Positions 1 to 12,080 of a stretch of DNA of 64,000 bases are shown piece by piece. The first letter of the stretch is position 1. Each line of letters starts with the position of its first letter. The DNA comes from Agriotes lineatus (taxonomy: Eukaryota > Arthropoda > Insecta > Coleoptera > Elateridae): assembly GCA_940337035.1 (NCBI GenBank), contig CALNHX010000275.1:124001-188000 (forward strand), given 5' to 3'. Below the pieces are notes generated by a model. The model saw only the letters and a list, made by a program, of their open reading frames with translations. It made no database searches and was not told the origin of the DNA. Made by a program: the position numbers and the translations under genes.

Positions 1-1720
1 GAGCATTTTTCGAAACCAACATATCCATTAGTATTAGATAATCAATTTCGTGAAAATATTCCCAAGATATAATTATATAATTTTAATTTTGTAGTTACGG
101 AAAAAATGTAAATTCTCACTACTCGACGTACTCATTTCAAAGATCAAGAAGCTATGCATACATGCCTGTAGTTTGCATACCTATTTTCCATTTATATTCA
201 CGTATTTTTCTGATGCTATTTGAATGCATAATCAATATTAATACTGCATTTTTCATGAGTAAAGTTGAAAATTCATTCAAATTATATACTAGGACAAAAC
301 CTTTGCGTTTATAAATTTTGTTTTTTATATTTTTGAATTTTAATATCCTCGTAAAAACATATTAGTTTTAACAAAGCATACGCAAACATGTACGCAAGTT
401 AACCGCTAATGTTTGTAACGGTCGAAAAAGCTTTTCCCTTTTATGGAATCAGTAAATTGGCAGCAAATTGTCTTTATTCAGCGCGAGCAGGGGTTTTCCA
501 AACCATCTGGTCGAATATGAATTCGAATATACCATAGACCTAACTTTTGAACGGCACTTCTGCTTATAAGATCGTCAATTATTTCTTGACGACTGCAAAG
601 GACGTGCGGGCGAGAAGGGGCGTCAAAATGGAGGGTAGAACCGCTTTAAGTGAATTACTAAAGTATTAAACCGAAATATACGTTGTTTCGTTTGATCTAC
701 ATTAGATTCAATTTTAACCATGTGTACGAGTGGGTAACGCATTCTGTAATGCTCTCAAATATACGACTCGAATTAAGATCTCAATTTTTTTAAATTAAGA
801 TTTACGCTGCCAGTGTTTTAGCGGGGTTGTAAAGGAGTATTCCATAACTTGCAATTTTACTTATCCGTAAAAGTACAATTCTAAATTTGAAATCTAAGAA
901 GAAAAGACATGCTAATTAAGTAATAAACTAACTATGATGTTCATTTTAAACTGACGCTTTTATTTAAAAGTCCTGTCGTTGGCATTACATACATATCTAC
1001 TTTTTTACGAAACCAAAATCTCAGAAAACCAAATCAGGAGAAACAAGCATTTAATTAATTCAAAGCCGAACACTAAAGGTCTTGCAAATGCTAAACACAT
1101 TTCAACACTTTACTTCGTCCGTTGCTAATAGCTATTTAAGTAACAAGGAATGTAAGGACCTATTAACATTTGAGGTAGGCAAGTACAAGCCAAGACGAAG
1201 TCGCGGATTGTTGCCTGCCGAAAATGTTAATAGGCGATACATTCCGAGTTATCTTATTATATTTTTCCCGTTGCTTATCGAAATTTTCCTAGATTTTTAA
1301 AAAATCGCGTGGTTTGTCACCTGTCACTAGGATTAATTTTCGTGAGTCGTGTTACCTGTGAGTGTCACATGTCACATAAACACTTTCAATCTATAAACAA
1401 AACGTCTAAATCTGCATCTTGCTTTGCTAATTTTATTATCCTAGGAACTTAATAATAATATTAATTTCCGTTGTCAAGAAAAATCAGCAAAAAAATGTAA
1501 TCACCGACTTACACGTTTTGTTACTAAGACTGTATTACTGACTTACATGATAAGCAGCAGGAAAAATTGTTTTCTTTAACTATTTATTTTTTGTTTTTTT
1601 ATTAGCCGCTTATTGAATATACCAACACCATCACCAAAACATTTTTAATGACTTTTCAATTGAAATTTCTTCAGGTGTGACAATACGTACAAGATGTTTC
1701 CTCTCTATCGACTGAATTGC
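1..1720. other. AT-rich intergenic DNA, no gene seen
   Basis: I see no coding signature, RNA gene or recognisable transposon in this stretch. The longest open frame (1082-1300, 72 codons) has no recognisable domain and is within chance expectation for such AT-rich DNA. Confidence 0.6.
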
Positions 1721-1858
1721 AATAGTATATTACATACCGAGGTGGAAAGTGTTTCATTCCTGTCGAGAGATTAAGTAGTTAACCGAGACGCGTAGCGTCG
1801 AGGTCAACTTTATCTCGAGACAGGAATGAAACTTTTTACCGTAGTATGTATACTATTT
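1721..1858. repeat. long imperfect inverted repeat (foldback 1)
   Basis: The left arm starts AATAGTATATTACATAC and the right arm ends GTATGTATACTATT. The inner arms pair TTTCATTCCTGTC with GACAGGAATGAAA. The apex is GACGC-GTA-GCGTC. The two arms together span about 138 bp with only a few mismatches. No open frame or TIR-transposon signature is associated with it. It could be a short MITE, or a palindrome kept alike by gene conversion between its arms. Confidence 0.8.
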
Positions 1859-2113
1859 TATTCGCAACCACTTTATTCTAAACAATAATTGGAAAAATTA
1901 TTATATTATGATACATGTTGTGACGCGCATGAATGGATGAACGAGATTCCCAGTGTCCCTACCTACACAGCGGTCGGGAATGGATTCATTTCCAACCGCT
2001 GCGATGGCAATCACTTTTCTGGCCGGTTGGAAAGTTACAAGTTGGAGATCGCTCATTTTCCAACTTTTTAAAAGTCAGTAATGATCTTATTACATATATG
2101 GTTGCAAATAAAA
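1856..2113. repeat. adjacent second inverted repeat (foldback 2)
   Basis: Outer arms TTATTCGCAACCA (about 1858-1870) and TGGTTGCAAATAA (about 2099-2111) are inverted copies. An internal hairpin pairs AGCGGTCGGGAAT (1969-1981) with ATTTCCAACCGCT (1988-2000). The arms between are only weakly paired. It abuts foldback 1 directly, so the two may be parts of one element. The 60-76-codon frames here overlap the palindrome and look fortuitous. Confidence 0.55.
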
Positions 2114-2288
2114 GTATATGCAGGATTGGATTTGTGTTCACAATTCCATACAAGATAGTTTGAACATTCTATTCTATGTGGTTGCCACTATTAATTTTCT
2201 TCAGCGTTGATTTATTTCAATATGAATTTTGCTGGAATTATTTTTATAATAAATTTGGGAAGAATATTGTCCTTCAGCAATACCAACA

Positions 2289-2496
2289 TAAAAAATCTGT
2301 AAATGGGTTTACACCGAACTTCCCTCGCGAGAATTGTGTAACCCGCTGGGGTTTGAACCCGCCGCATCTGCATAGCGATCGTAACCGCATCTCCGTAGCC
2401 ATCGTAACTGCATCGATAAGTCGAACTGCACCATCTTCTTCCGACAAATAGTTTTTGAGTTATACCGCCAACAAACAGACAAACAGACAGACAGAG

Positions 2497-2529
<33 letters not shown>

Positions 2530-2685
2530 TACAGACATACAGACAGACAGACAGACAGACAGACAGAATTGAGAAAACTTGTTTTTCGTCATTTGGGGAC
2601 CCTGAAACGTGAAGATCTGAAGAAATCTCGGAAGGTGATTTTTTCGTGATTATAATACCTCCTTCTTCTTTCAGATGAGGGAAGT
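2289..2685 (-). mobile_element. short composite SINE-containing repeat, family A, minus strand
   Basis: Read on the minus strand, this copy begins ACTTCCCTCATC, followed by a block shared with the copy at 5.1 kb (TTTCTTCAGA, CACGTTTCAGGGTC), a (TCTG)n tract and GGCGGTATAACTCAAAAACT. It continues into a tRNA-like module with B box GGTTCAAACCC (2349-2359) and the family's 3' tail GAGGGAAGTTC...TTTACAGATTTTT. The motifs ACTTCCCTCGCG at 2318 and GATGAGGGAAGT at 2674-2685 are near-inverted copies. The A box is poor, so internal Pol III promotion is doubtful for this copy. Confidence 0.65.
2472..2568. repeat. (ACAG)n microsatellite
   Basis: Nearly uninterrupted ACAG tetranucleotide units with a few AAAC, GAGAG and ATAC variants over about 95 bp. 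The same tract, in TCTG phase on the plus strand, occurs in the copy at 5,224-5,243, so it belongs to the repeat family. The 'CLSVCLSVC' open frames here are simply translations of the microsatellite. Confidence 0.95.
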
Positions 2686-2690
2686 AAAAA

Positions 2691-3010
2691 GTCGGGCTCG
2701 GTGATGCTGAGTATCCTAACTACTGATAAAAGAGTCGCGAGTTCGATCTCAGGTTTCGGTAGAGATTCAAAAATTAAAAAATGCTAATGTAAACCTTTAC
2801 AGAATGATATTCTTTGAAGAGGTGTGAAACCGTGGGTTCCATTGTGGGTAACATGTAAAGACCCCCTGCTAGGGTAGGAACTCCATAGTCTCGAAAAAAT
2901 TCTAATGGAAATCTAACCATTTTACCATAACAGCTAGTATTGACGGTATCTGCTACTCCCTCATGTCTGGACATTGCCTATAACAAACAAAAACAACAAC
3001 ACAAAAAAGG
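2691..3010 (+). mobile_element. tRNA-derived SINE-like element, family B
   Basis: A tRNA-like head starts at about 2691. GATGCTGAGT fits an A box loosely and CGAGTTCGATCTC (2738-2750) fits the Pol III B box (GGTTCRANYCC) well, with tRNA-like spacing of about 35 bp. A body of about 220 bp follows and ends in an A-rich tail (ACAAAAACAACAACACAAAA, about 2985-3008), as expected for a LINE-mobilised SINE. I found no second copy and no target duplication, so assignment rests on structure alone. Confidence 0.55.
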
Positions 3011-5101
3011 CAAATAAATATAACCATGCCACAAGCCAGGTAGAATAGAACTAATATTCATTTTATTTATATTGTTGTCTTTGTAGATCATATTTTATAA
3101 GTAATTGATATGTTATTGATATGTTGTTCCAAATTTCTATTTTATTTTCCACCAAATAATAACTATCTAAATAGAAATGCTTTTTGTTATAAAATTATGT
3201 ACTGCATGAAATATAGGTACTTATTTTCATATTTTATGATGATGGCATGGTTCCCCACCGACATTTCTGGCATTATAGTCAGAGCACCCTAAAATTTAAA
3301 AGTAAAATATTTTTACCACACTAGCGGTCCTTATAAGGGTTTTATTAATTTTAGTTTTCGGATAGTTGGTTGGACTTCGTAGAGTAGGTGGCTATTCGAA
3401 TTCACTCATCTTCTGTAGGATGATTAATGTAATTTTTATCACTTTTTTTTGAGCCCTGTATAGTTATTTTTGTCTGGCATTGCCCTAATCCCGAAGCTTT
3501 GTCTATTCTTTATTTAGTTTTTTTTTAATTTATAATTTTCAGATTGGTATTTGCCTTCTATATGTAGGTTGATTTGGTTTAAGAAATGGGGTTGAGTGTT
3601 TGTCCCTAATAACTATGTATCTGGAATGGGTAATTCCGAGAGTATTGTCTTTTATTTTTACCTTTAGTCTTTTGTCTAATCGATGCAGCGCTTTTCCGTC
3701 CAGCGACGACTACTTTTGGTGTCTGAACTTGAGGCGGTGGACGTAGTCGTTTTCGCTAGTTCCTTTTCCTTATACCTAAATTTGGGCTTGTGTCTTAGAA
3801 TGCATCCCGAGCGCTTTTTGTGTCGTTCTTGGGGGATTTAATGCTATGAATTGATGGATTGCTACACGCATCTGATTGAATCAGGATTTCATAGTAATTT
3901 TAAAATGGAACCACCCTCTGGCTGTCCAAAGTCTTAGGTACAGGGCTGTTATCGCTCTACTTTCACGTGATCGGACACTTTGTCTGAGTACTAGCACAAA
4001 TATTTGAATGCTGAAGAAGCTGCTCATATGTTAGGCTGCTCATTACACACTAAGTGGGGGACTCTACCACCTGATAGCACGCATCCGTTCTAGCCCAATT
4101 GGGTCTTCTCCCATGCGAATTGCAGGCGAAGGATATCTTATTTAGTATTTCCCGTTTTCGGGGTTACAGCCTTTGCGTCTCATGCTACATTTGAAACAGC
4201 ATAGCTGGCGAATCATGTTTATTACGAGTATGAATACTTCTTATTGTAGATTTTAAATATTATTATTTTCGAACCAGTAAAGATTTGTCATTTGTTTACT
4301 GCTTTATCTTGCTTTGTGTATTTTCGCGATTTAAGTTATATTTTCTATTTGTCAAGAATAGTTTACAATTGCGCATGTTCGGTGAAGCCTCGTCGTGGGA
4401 CGGAAGCGTCGGATCATTTTATTTAATAGTTTTTTTAAATTCTATAATGCTTTTTCAATTAAAACTGTTTCTGCTTAGCGGAGTCGATCCCAAAAGCTCT
4501 TATTTAGTCACAGATTTTTGTAATTCCATAATCCTCGAATGCTATTTATTAGTTGAACCTTTCGCAATAACTTATAAACTAAAAATTTGAACGGACTAAA
4601 GCAGAAAGAAACAAACTACTTGGTTACGCACAAAACAGCGGGAGTCAAACTGAAAGAAGAAATATGCCTCCAGCGGTTCGAAATTACACACCCGACTGAA
4701 ACACAGATATTTGTTATTGAAGCCCTCCTTAATGTGAACATTGCGTTGTTTCTCTTAACGTAAAACACATATTGTTCAATAAAAAAAATGTGCTAGCAAT
4801 GGAATTAACCCAAATTTATGTATTGCACTAGGATATGGTACCAACGAAATTTGTAAGACCTTAAACTTTATACATAGTACATAATTATTTTAGAAAGTCT
4901 AGCTGTTACCAAACTTAATTAGAGCAAGTAACCCTGGTAATTGAGGTACCTTAATTTCTATAATAAGAAAATTAATTATATGTTCTTGAATCTAACAAAT
5001 ATGGTCGTATTTACGTAATCATGTTTAGTTGTGTTGCATATAATGAAGTTGGCGTTATTTACATACTACATACATGTAGAAATTCTCTCTTACTTTTTAT
5101 T
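3011..5101. other. intergenic DNA, nothing identified
   Basis: No coding domain or RNA gene recognised. Sequence from about 3640 to 4220 is less AT-rich and more complex than its surroundings and could be the UTR or LTR of an old element, but no frame, terminal repeat or second copy in the window supports that. The 101-codon frame at 4285-4590 has no recognisable motif. Confidence 0.5.
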
Positions 5102-5480
5102 ACTTCCCTCGTCTGAAAGACAAAGGAAGTATTGTAATCACGAAAAAAGCACCTTCCCAGATTTCTTCAGAACTTCACGTTTCAGGGTCCGCAAATGACG
5201 AAAAACAGGTTTTCTCAATTCCGTCTGTCTGTCTGTCTGTCTGTTGGCGGTATAACTCAAAAACTATTTCTTGGAGGAAAACGATATTTTGCATACATAT
5301 TATGTATCTACCTGGCATGGAACCGAGAAAATATCAGACAAATATTTACAGGGTCGATCTACAACGTTTCAGCGCAGCCGATTCGGCGCGACTTATTCGG
5401 CGCAGCCCTTTCGGCGCGAAGACGTTTTGGCGCGAGCCGATTCGGCGCGAGGCCGTTTCGGCCCGAGTATACCTATTTTG
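5102..5480 (+). mobile_element. composite repeat family A, 3'-truncated copy
   Basis: Begins ACTTCCCTCGTC (5102-5113), then the GTAATCACGAAAAAAGCACC and CACGTTTCAGGGTC blocks shared with 2.3 kb. A short (TCTG)5 tract, GGCGGTATAACTC, a CAGACAAATATTTACAGGG block and a GC-rich minisatellite follow. The tRNA-like module and 3' tail found in other copies are missing. The 116- and 89-codon frames overlapping it are translations of the repeat. Confidence 0.7.
5364..5472. repeat. GC-rich minisatellite, TTCGGCGCGA-type units
   Basis: About eight degenerate 10-17-bp units built on TTCGGCGCGA or TTTGGCGCGA (for example GATTCGGCGCGAC, CTTTCGGCGCGAAG). The reverse-complement version appears at 6,766-6,875, in another copy of the same repeat family, so the tract moves as a module. 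Confidence 0.85.
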
Positions 5481-6701
5481 TGGGTTCAGTTTTACATTTA
5501 AATCACAAGCTAATAAAATGTTATATTTTGTTAATTTCCGCATGAGGCTCTTTCGAATATATTTTAGTTAGAGGATAGTAGAGGATAATTAAAATTCTAT
5601 ATAAATAAAAATTACTAGAAAATATTAGCTTTTGCGTCAGAATACAACGCTACAATTTAGTATATTTTTATGTTGAATGTAAAGAAAAATTTTGAAAGCA
5701 TACTTCTAAAAATATCAGGTTAAATAATACTTAAAAAGCGTTTGTTCAATATGAATAAATAATAAATTAATGTGGACCTAACATTGACTTCTTCCCAAAT
5801 GTGTATACAAACTCTTAAGTTTTTTGGTTTTGTGGTCTTGAAAATAATATATTTTTTTAAATCTACCAAAAATAAAATATCTTGCTGATCGTTTAAATGT
5901 GTAATATGCTAGTTCCATTTGAACTAAATTAGGAAAACACCAATAGAAGTTGAAATAACTTTACAAAAACATAATATAATTGGTAAATTAAATTTACAAT
6001 TGTATTTTTTAATATTTTCTACGTTTTCGTTGAAATGAATTTACATATACGCCATTTACTCCAATATGTAATAGGGCTTTTAAAAACTATTCGCTTTATT
6101 AATTTTTGTACCTTGGGGACATTTTGTAATCACCTAATTTTGTGATTTTTCCAAAAACCACACTCTTGTTCTATAAAACTTAATTTTTATCGAAGATTAT
6201 AAAAGTACCACTTCCGGTTCCCAGATTTTTACCAGATATATTGAAGCTCGGCATTAATTGCTTTAAGACTAATCATGCAGTTGAATCTTGTAAATATAGA
6301 CTCTGTCGACATTGAAAACAAGAACACAATTCGTTGCTTCAGTCATTTAATGAACATGTAGCTGTGAATCTTCAAATCACAATTAGGTTCGTGGTTCACT
6401 TATGCTAATTACAATGACATGCCAGGAGATGTATGTTTATCAACAGTTCAATCAGAAATTCAAACAGCCATGGGATAATGTAAATAATGTCAAAGGTTAT
6501 TAGATGTAAGTAACCTTGTTTAAAATTAGGATTAACCTAACGGGCCCGTAACTATACCTTGTTCACCGAACAGAAATAGTTAAGCCACTACCTAGCAACA
6601 TTTTTCTATTGGTCGAACTTCTAAAACTCGTAGTACAAGCAAGTGCGTGCTTCACTTGAAACTTCTCTTGCTAATTTGCTACCTGGCATGATTTTATTAA
6701 T
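5481..6701. other. AT-rich intergenic DNA, nothing identified
   Basis: No open frame above chance, no tRNA-like structure and no copy of another window repeat was seen. Confidence 0.55.
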
Positions 6702-7775
6702 TTGCATGTGAAATGCTTCGCACACATAAATTGGTGGGAATGGATACGTTTTCGCCCCAAAATGTCTTTGCGCCGAAACTGCGCCGAAACGTCTCACGCC
6801 GAAACGTCTCGCGCCGAAACGTCTCCGCGCCGAACCGTCTCTGTGCCGAATCGGCCGCGCCGAAACGTCCCATTCCGGTACAGGGCGAGCACCTTAAAAA
6901 ATAAAATTTTCTTAATTTTTGCTTGAACTTAGAAATACATAAAAGTAATCATTTGTACATAGCGTAGGCTTTACTCTTGACAAAAATTGGACCTAACAGA
7001 TACAGGATAAATGTTCTACAAGTCAAAAAGGTGCAAAGAATAAGTGCGTTATGTTGACATTTTTGGGCCGTGAGCCACATAAATGCATAAATCCCAAACG
7101 TTCAAATAGACGGGAAACGCATATTTGGGCAAGGCTGTAAATTCAATCGGGGGATGTGTACTCGAAGATATACTTTAAAAAAAATTATACTATCTGGAAT
7201 TACCTTGAGGATATAAATGTGTAGGTCTATATTCTTTTTGAGATTGCAAAAACAAATTTCTTTAGTACTAAAAGTTAATAAATGTTATGCGTACATCACA
7301 TTTACAGGCTTAGTTTTGAATATTTTTCAATGATTCTTAAACTAGTGGAAATATTATTCTTTCTATATTTAGACGATATTAAATGAATCTCAAAACTATT
7401 TTTAACAAATGCTAGAGAAATTGTTTAAACAAAGCGTACGTCTGTTGCATAAATTTCAGCATCAACGTGTCGTAAAAATGATTGCACCTAAATATATACA
7501 TCCTACGTATGATATATTTAAAAAGGAATGAAGGAATATTTAGTGAAAGAATTATCTGCATTCCGCATTCAAATCCCTTCGGTAACGAATTTTTTATTGG
7601 AAAATTGATGTATTTCGCATTCAAGGATATTCTTTTATTGTTTCCGTATTATATGCAACGTGGAAACACATTTACACCTAGTTTCCTTTGATTTTTAGAA
7701 TGATTTAGTGTCACAATGCCCACTTTACAGGGAAGTTCTGAGTATGGGCCTTTTATAGATTTTTACATTTTATAT
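6702..7775 (+). mobile_element. long composite repeat family A copy, plus strand
   Basis: Starts with the minisatellite, then CAGGGCGAGCACCTTAAAAA (6,878 onward), a block found at 12.1 kb and, inverted, at 21.1 kb. The stretch 7,280-7,560 (GCGTACATCACATTTACA, TTAAACTAGTGGAAA, AGAATTATCTGCATT) matches the minus strand of 20,640-20,380. It ends with the SINE-module tail: TTTAGTGTCACAATG, GGGAAGTTCTGAG, TATAGATTTTT (7,705-7,770). The copies at 6.7-7.8 and 20.1-21.2 kb therefore represent a form of about 1.1 kb, much longer than the copies at 2.3 and 12.1 kb. No coding capacity is evident; the 69-78-codon frames are not conserved between copies. Confidence 0.7.
6766..6875. repeat. GC-rich minisatellite, CGCCGAAACGTCTC units
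   Basis: About seven tandem units of 14-17 bp around GCGCCGAAACGTCTC, degenerate at the edges. It is the inverted form of the tract at 5,364-5,472 and precedes the same CAGGG(C/T)GAGCACC block. Confidence 0.9.
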
Positions 7776-10700
7776 GCGTTAATAATTCTGTTGAATTCGG
7801 GTATTATAGCGTCGGTGATTTTAATAAAAATGCATTAAACCTGCTCTTTTTCTTTCATATACAGTAGAAATTACATTATAGTGAGAGGAAGTAATCTTGT
7901 TAAGATAGTTTAGAACATTTATGTGACTGCTTAGCATTACCGACAGGCGTAATAAACATAATAGCTCAACTTGCATTCCTGATCTATCGCAACAATTTAT
8001 ACACATCCTTAGTGAAATGTTCTCGTCAGTAGTAAGCAATTTATGCGCGGATACCCATAAATTTAATACAATTCACCGAAGTACATTGATGAATGATTAG
8101 AGAGACGTGTACAACAAGGTGCCCATGTTCAATCAGATCGTACGGGCAACTAAAAGAGGCTCATTTACTACGTTAACAAGAACCTCAAGGCGGCATTCCA
8201 ATTGTAAGGTCTGTCGTTAGCTTAGTGGCTGTTTTTACAAAACGAATGCATTATGTGACTCCTGCTGTTTGAAAATGCATAAACACATTTTTTTCAAAAA
8301 TTGCAGTCATAGCTATTTGTGAGCTCATTATAATTGATGTTTATAGATAAAATGTTTATATCTAAAAGGCAAAGTACACGCTGTGAGCAACTGCAATTAT
8401 CGAAACTGTGTTTTGCTAGTATTCATTATAGTACAGAAATTTTCTAAATAATCGAGTAAAGAAAATAAAGAGTTCCCCGTCGGTTTTATTGTAAGAAAAC
8501 ATATACTGTGAGAGCAATAATTTGTCTGCTGCTGGATTATACCCTATTGAGGAAATTTCTGGGATACTAATTACACCTGGAAGCTTCTCCCTTAACGCAA
8601 TTTTATCATGCTCTGTCAGAAAAATAAACTCAGAGGCAAGATCCTGCAGCAAGTCCGCGTGAAGTGAGAAAGCCTAACTTAATATTAAGTAATTACTTTT
8701 TTGTCTAGCCCGGTAATCTTTGAAAGGCTTAGAAAGGACGGAAAAAACGTAATTATTTGACACTCCGTTTTACCTGCTTCTTCTAATTAAGCATTTTGCA
8801 AACAAAAGATTTGTATTTTTTTCTGCAACTTTTCGCTCAGTTAATTGGCAGCTAATTTCTAACATAGTGCAACAAAGAAGTACAATACTTTTGAATAATT
8901 AAGGTAAGCTAATTTTACAAGTATTTGCTAGTAATTGCGTTAAAAAATTTATCGCTACGACTGCAAAAGTTGTAGTCCCATATTGAAACTCGTAATTCTA
9001 CGATGGAATTGAAAAGTGTACCACATGAACACATTTGTTTTGTTCCGATACTACCTAAGTATCCATCAAAATGTTGATGTTAAATGAAGTGGTCCCGAAC
9101 GTTTTTGCTACTAAATCGTCTAGCGCTGTAATGTAGTGGAAACCAGTGATTGAAGGCGGGCGTTATGTAACAACTTTGTAAAAAATATTAGAACGTCTTC
9201 TTCAAAAATATATTCCCTACAGTTTGACGAGTGCTCTTTACATTTCGAATAAACCCATAACTGTTGAAAAACCAGTTTTCTCAAGAAAAATGGCCCCAGC
9301 AGCAGCTAAATGTAGCAAATATTAGTAGCGATCCCCTAGGTTACCATATTTTTTAAAATATAACTAGCAATTTCTTCATACTTTTATGTTCATATACCCA
9401 GCCTGAAATCCATATTAAGTTAATTGTGTAATAATCTATAATTCAAGCGATTTATGTTCGTTTAACAACGATTTGTGTTTTTCAAAAGCATTTATTCAAC
9501 ACTTACAGACACATTACATATAAGTACGTTGGAGCTCTGATTACTACATTTCAATCAGAACAGGCTGAGTGTCGAGATAGAACTGAATTGCACGAAGCAT
9601 CTTAATGATAAAGTAAACTTTTATCTCGAAAGAAAGTCTCTACGGAACGACTTGCGTTCCCACGAGCGTTATCTAGGAACAGCTTACGTTTAGGCAGAAT
9701 GCAACGTCATCTTTAAACTACAAAGCATTTCTAAATACGTAACTAGAGTTAGTAATGTTATGTAGGTAGTCACATATTATGCTCCATATGCAAATTTGGA
9801 GACTGCTCTCGGTCACCCTAACCTAGATCTTTCGATTATTTCGTACAATATTCCTTCGAACAAGTGCAAAGCAAATCAAACTGTTCTCAATTTTAAAGAA
9901 CGTCATTTATTGCGTAAATAATTACGGTTTTTTCAAGCAGCTAATTGAGTGAATATCTCGGAACTATTGAAAGAGACTTTATAATAGTGCGAATTTATGA
10001 GCATGCAACAGGCCTGAAATGGTTGAGAAAGCAATTCAAGCGGTTGCATGCGAATGGTGTTCTGGGACACGTAAAATAATGGGGTTCGTATCTCAATTTC
10101 TTTCGAACGCTACGACTTTCTTAAACGTGGGCAATCCGAAGTGGGTTGTGTGAATGGATATACATACATTGCATATGAAGAAAATGTAGTACCTATTTGG
10201 CTGAGGATATTATTTTAGTAAACTTATAAATTCAACTTTTACAGCACTCCCAATTTATATTTTATAAAGACATCCACTAACAATGTAGTATGTGCTCTAA
10301 AGAGACAAGTAGCTGAACTACTTCACAACTAGTATTTGTAAAAAGAGCTATATAGTGCCAGGTAATATATTATTTCTTAAAGTTCCGCTTCAAGAACTTC
10401 AGAACTAATTTGCGGCGGTTCTGTACTTGTCACAATTGACTACTGGTGGCATCCGTCCTCCTGCAGTTTAGTTATATCTTGCTGCAAGGAATTCCATCTA
10501 ATCCATAACTCATAAACTTACATGAAAATAATATTTTTCAAAGATGAACTTTATTTGCATATTATGATATGCTTTGTTTATCTGACACTACAATCATTTC
10601 TCTATAGTATAAAAGAAATTCTAAATCGGAGACTAACTTTTTTTGTGACCCCTAATTCTGATTGATACAGAAGAGATTTGTGAATATTATTTAAATTTTT

Positions 10701-11067
10701 ATTTTAGTCTAAGCTATGCATTAATGTTACATATAAAATAGCAATAGGGTAGAATTGAATTTACTAGAATGATAGATAATGCGCGTGGTTATAGCCACCG
10801 ATACAAATTGAACTACTTAATTCAATTAAAGCTGTTCACTGACTGCTACATTTGCAATATTAGTTAATACAGACCTGAAATATAATATAAAGTCCATTTG
10901 CAACCGATGCCGTTAATATTATAGAAATCAGAACATACTCAGCGATGAGCGAAACGAACAAAGTTAGGAAGATGATTTTTTAAACTAGAAATTATTTTAA
11001 CTAATTATTAAAAACTAATTACAAACATAAGATTCAAGAATTGGCAATGAAAATCGGGTAAAGATAA
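7776..11067. other. long AT-rich intergenic stretch, nothing identified
   Basis: No protein domain, RNA gene or window repeat found. A tRNA A-box-like match TAGCTTAGTGGC at about 8,218 has no B box at the right distance. The 78-codon minus-strand frame at 8,416-8,652 has no recognisable motif. Confidence 0.55.
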
Positions 11068-12012
11068 GGGCCCCGTTGAACGCTAGTAGTCCATTCATAT
11101 TAGCAAAATTAGAAAATAGAAATTATAAGGTTTTGCCCTTTGGACATTATACGCACCAATTTTCAAAAGCAAAAGAGTTCCCAAGTCCCAAGTGCTTCAT
11201 TCCCAAAAACCACCCCTAACACGCTCTGCGGTGGTTTTTAGCGTTTTTCTCTGAAACCACTAGTCGTGCAGAAAATTTTATACTTATCAAAAATATTCTG
11301 TATGAAATTCTCGATGCAAAAGTTTCATTTTCCAATTTCATTTTTTCCAATGGATTTTGAGCAACAAGCGATCCAAGTGGGGGGTTGCTTTCAGCGTAGA
11401 TTTGTGAAGCGAGTTTTTGGTCACAATACTTCACCCGACCTTACAATTTTTGCATCAACCCTCTTTTCCTACATGGCAAGGATTTATGACAGAAATTACA
11501 TCAACTCTGCCATATGTGAAGTCAAAGGTTCTCGCACTACCTTTTGTAAATCATTCTTCGACCCAGTTAGGTACTATACTGCCGGTCTCCATAGCGCCGT
11601 GGTTACGCATTCTGCCTACTGATCTAAGTATAATAACCATTGTATATAAAATCAAAGCACATCGTACTACAACACAACGCTCAACACTGAAAATTTACGA
11701 ATGTCGGCGTCAGACTGGGAGAAGAATTGGAAATAAATAATTTTTATAGAGAATTTTGTAAGGAACATTTACTTAGAAGTATAACATTTTCTGTGTGACA
11801 AATGGTTTCTGAGAAAAACGCTAAAAACCACCGCAGTGCGTATTAGGGGTGCTTTTTTGGGGTGAAGCAACCACTTGGCACTTGGGAACTTTTTTGTTTT
11901 TGAAAGCTCTTCGATTGGTGCGTATAATCTCCAAACAGCAAAACTTTATAATTTGTTTTACCTATTCGACCATTATAGGTCTAATATCAATGGACTATAG
12001 TGGTTATGGGAC
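11068..12012. mobile_element. TIR element with arms of about 200 bp, non-autonomous
   Basis: Left arm 11,068 to ~11,290 and right arm ~11,774 to 12,012 are inverted copies with substitutions and small indels. Matching blocks include TAGTCCATTCATATTAG, ATTATACGCACCAAT, GTTCCCAAGT, CACCCCTAA and GCGGTGGTTTTTAGCGTTTT. The interior of about 480 bp has 107-118-codon open frames (11,266-11,622 and 11,417-11,740), neither resembling a transposase I know. The long arms and absence of a transposase suggest a MITE or foldback derivative of a DNA transposon. I could not identify a target-site duplication, so the superfamily is left open. Confidence 0.75.
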
Positions 12013-12080
12013 TGTTTCGAGTATTCCCAGCTCGCTATCTGGCTTATATTGATGTGTTGTAAGATTGTCGTTAGTTTTTT

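Noticed and set aside
2212..2592. 126-codon minus-strand frame with CLSVCLSVC repeats
   Set aside because: It is a translation of the (ACAG)n microsatellite and the SINE module, not a gene.
8210..8275. tRNA-like A box TAGCTTAGTGGC
   Set aside because: No B box at tRNA spacing and no cloverleaf; not a tRNA gene or SINE.
11266..11740. 118- and 107-codon overlapping frames inside the TIR element
   Set aside because: No transposase or other domain recognised and the two frames overlap; too little to call a gene.
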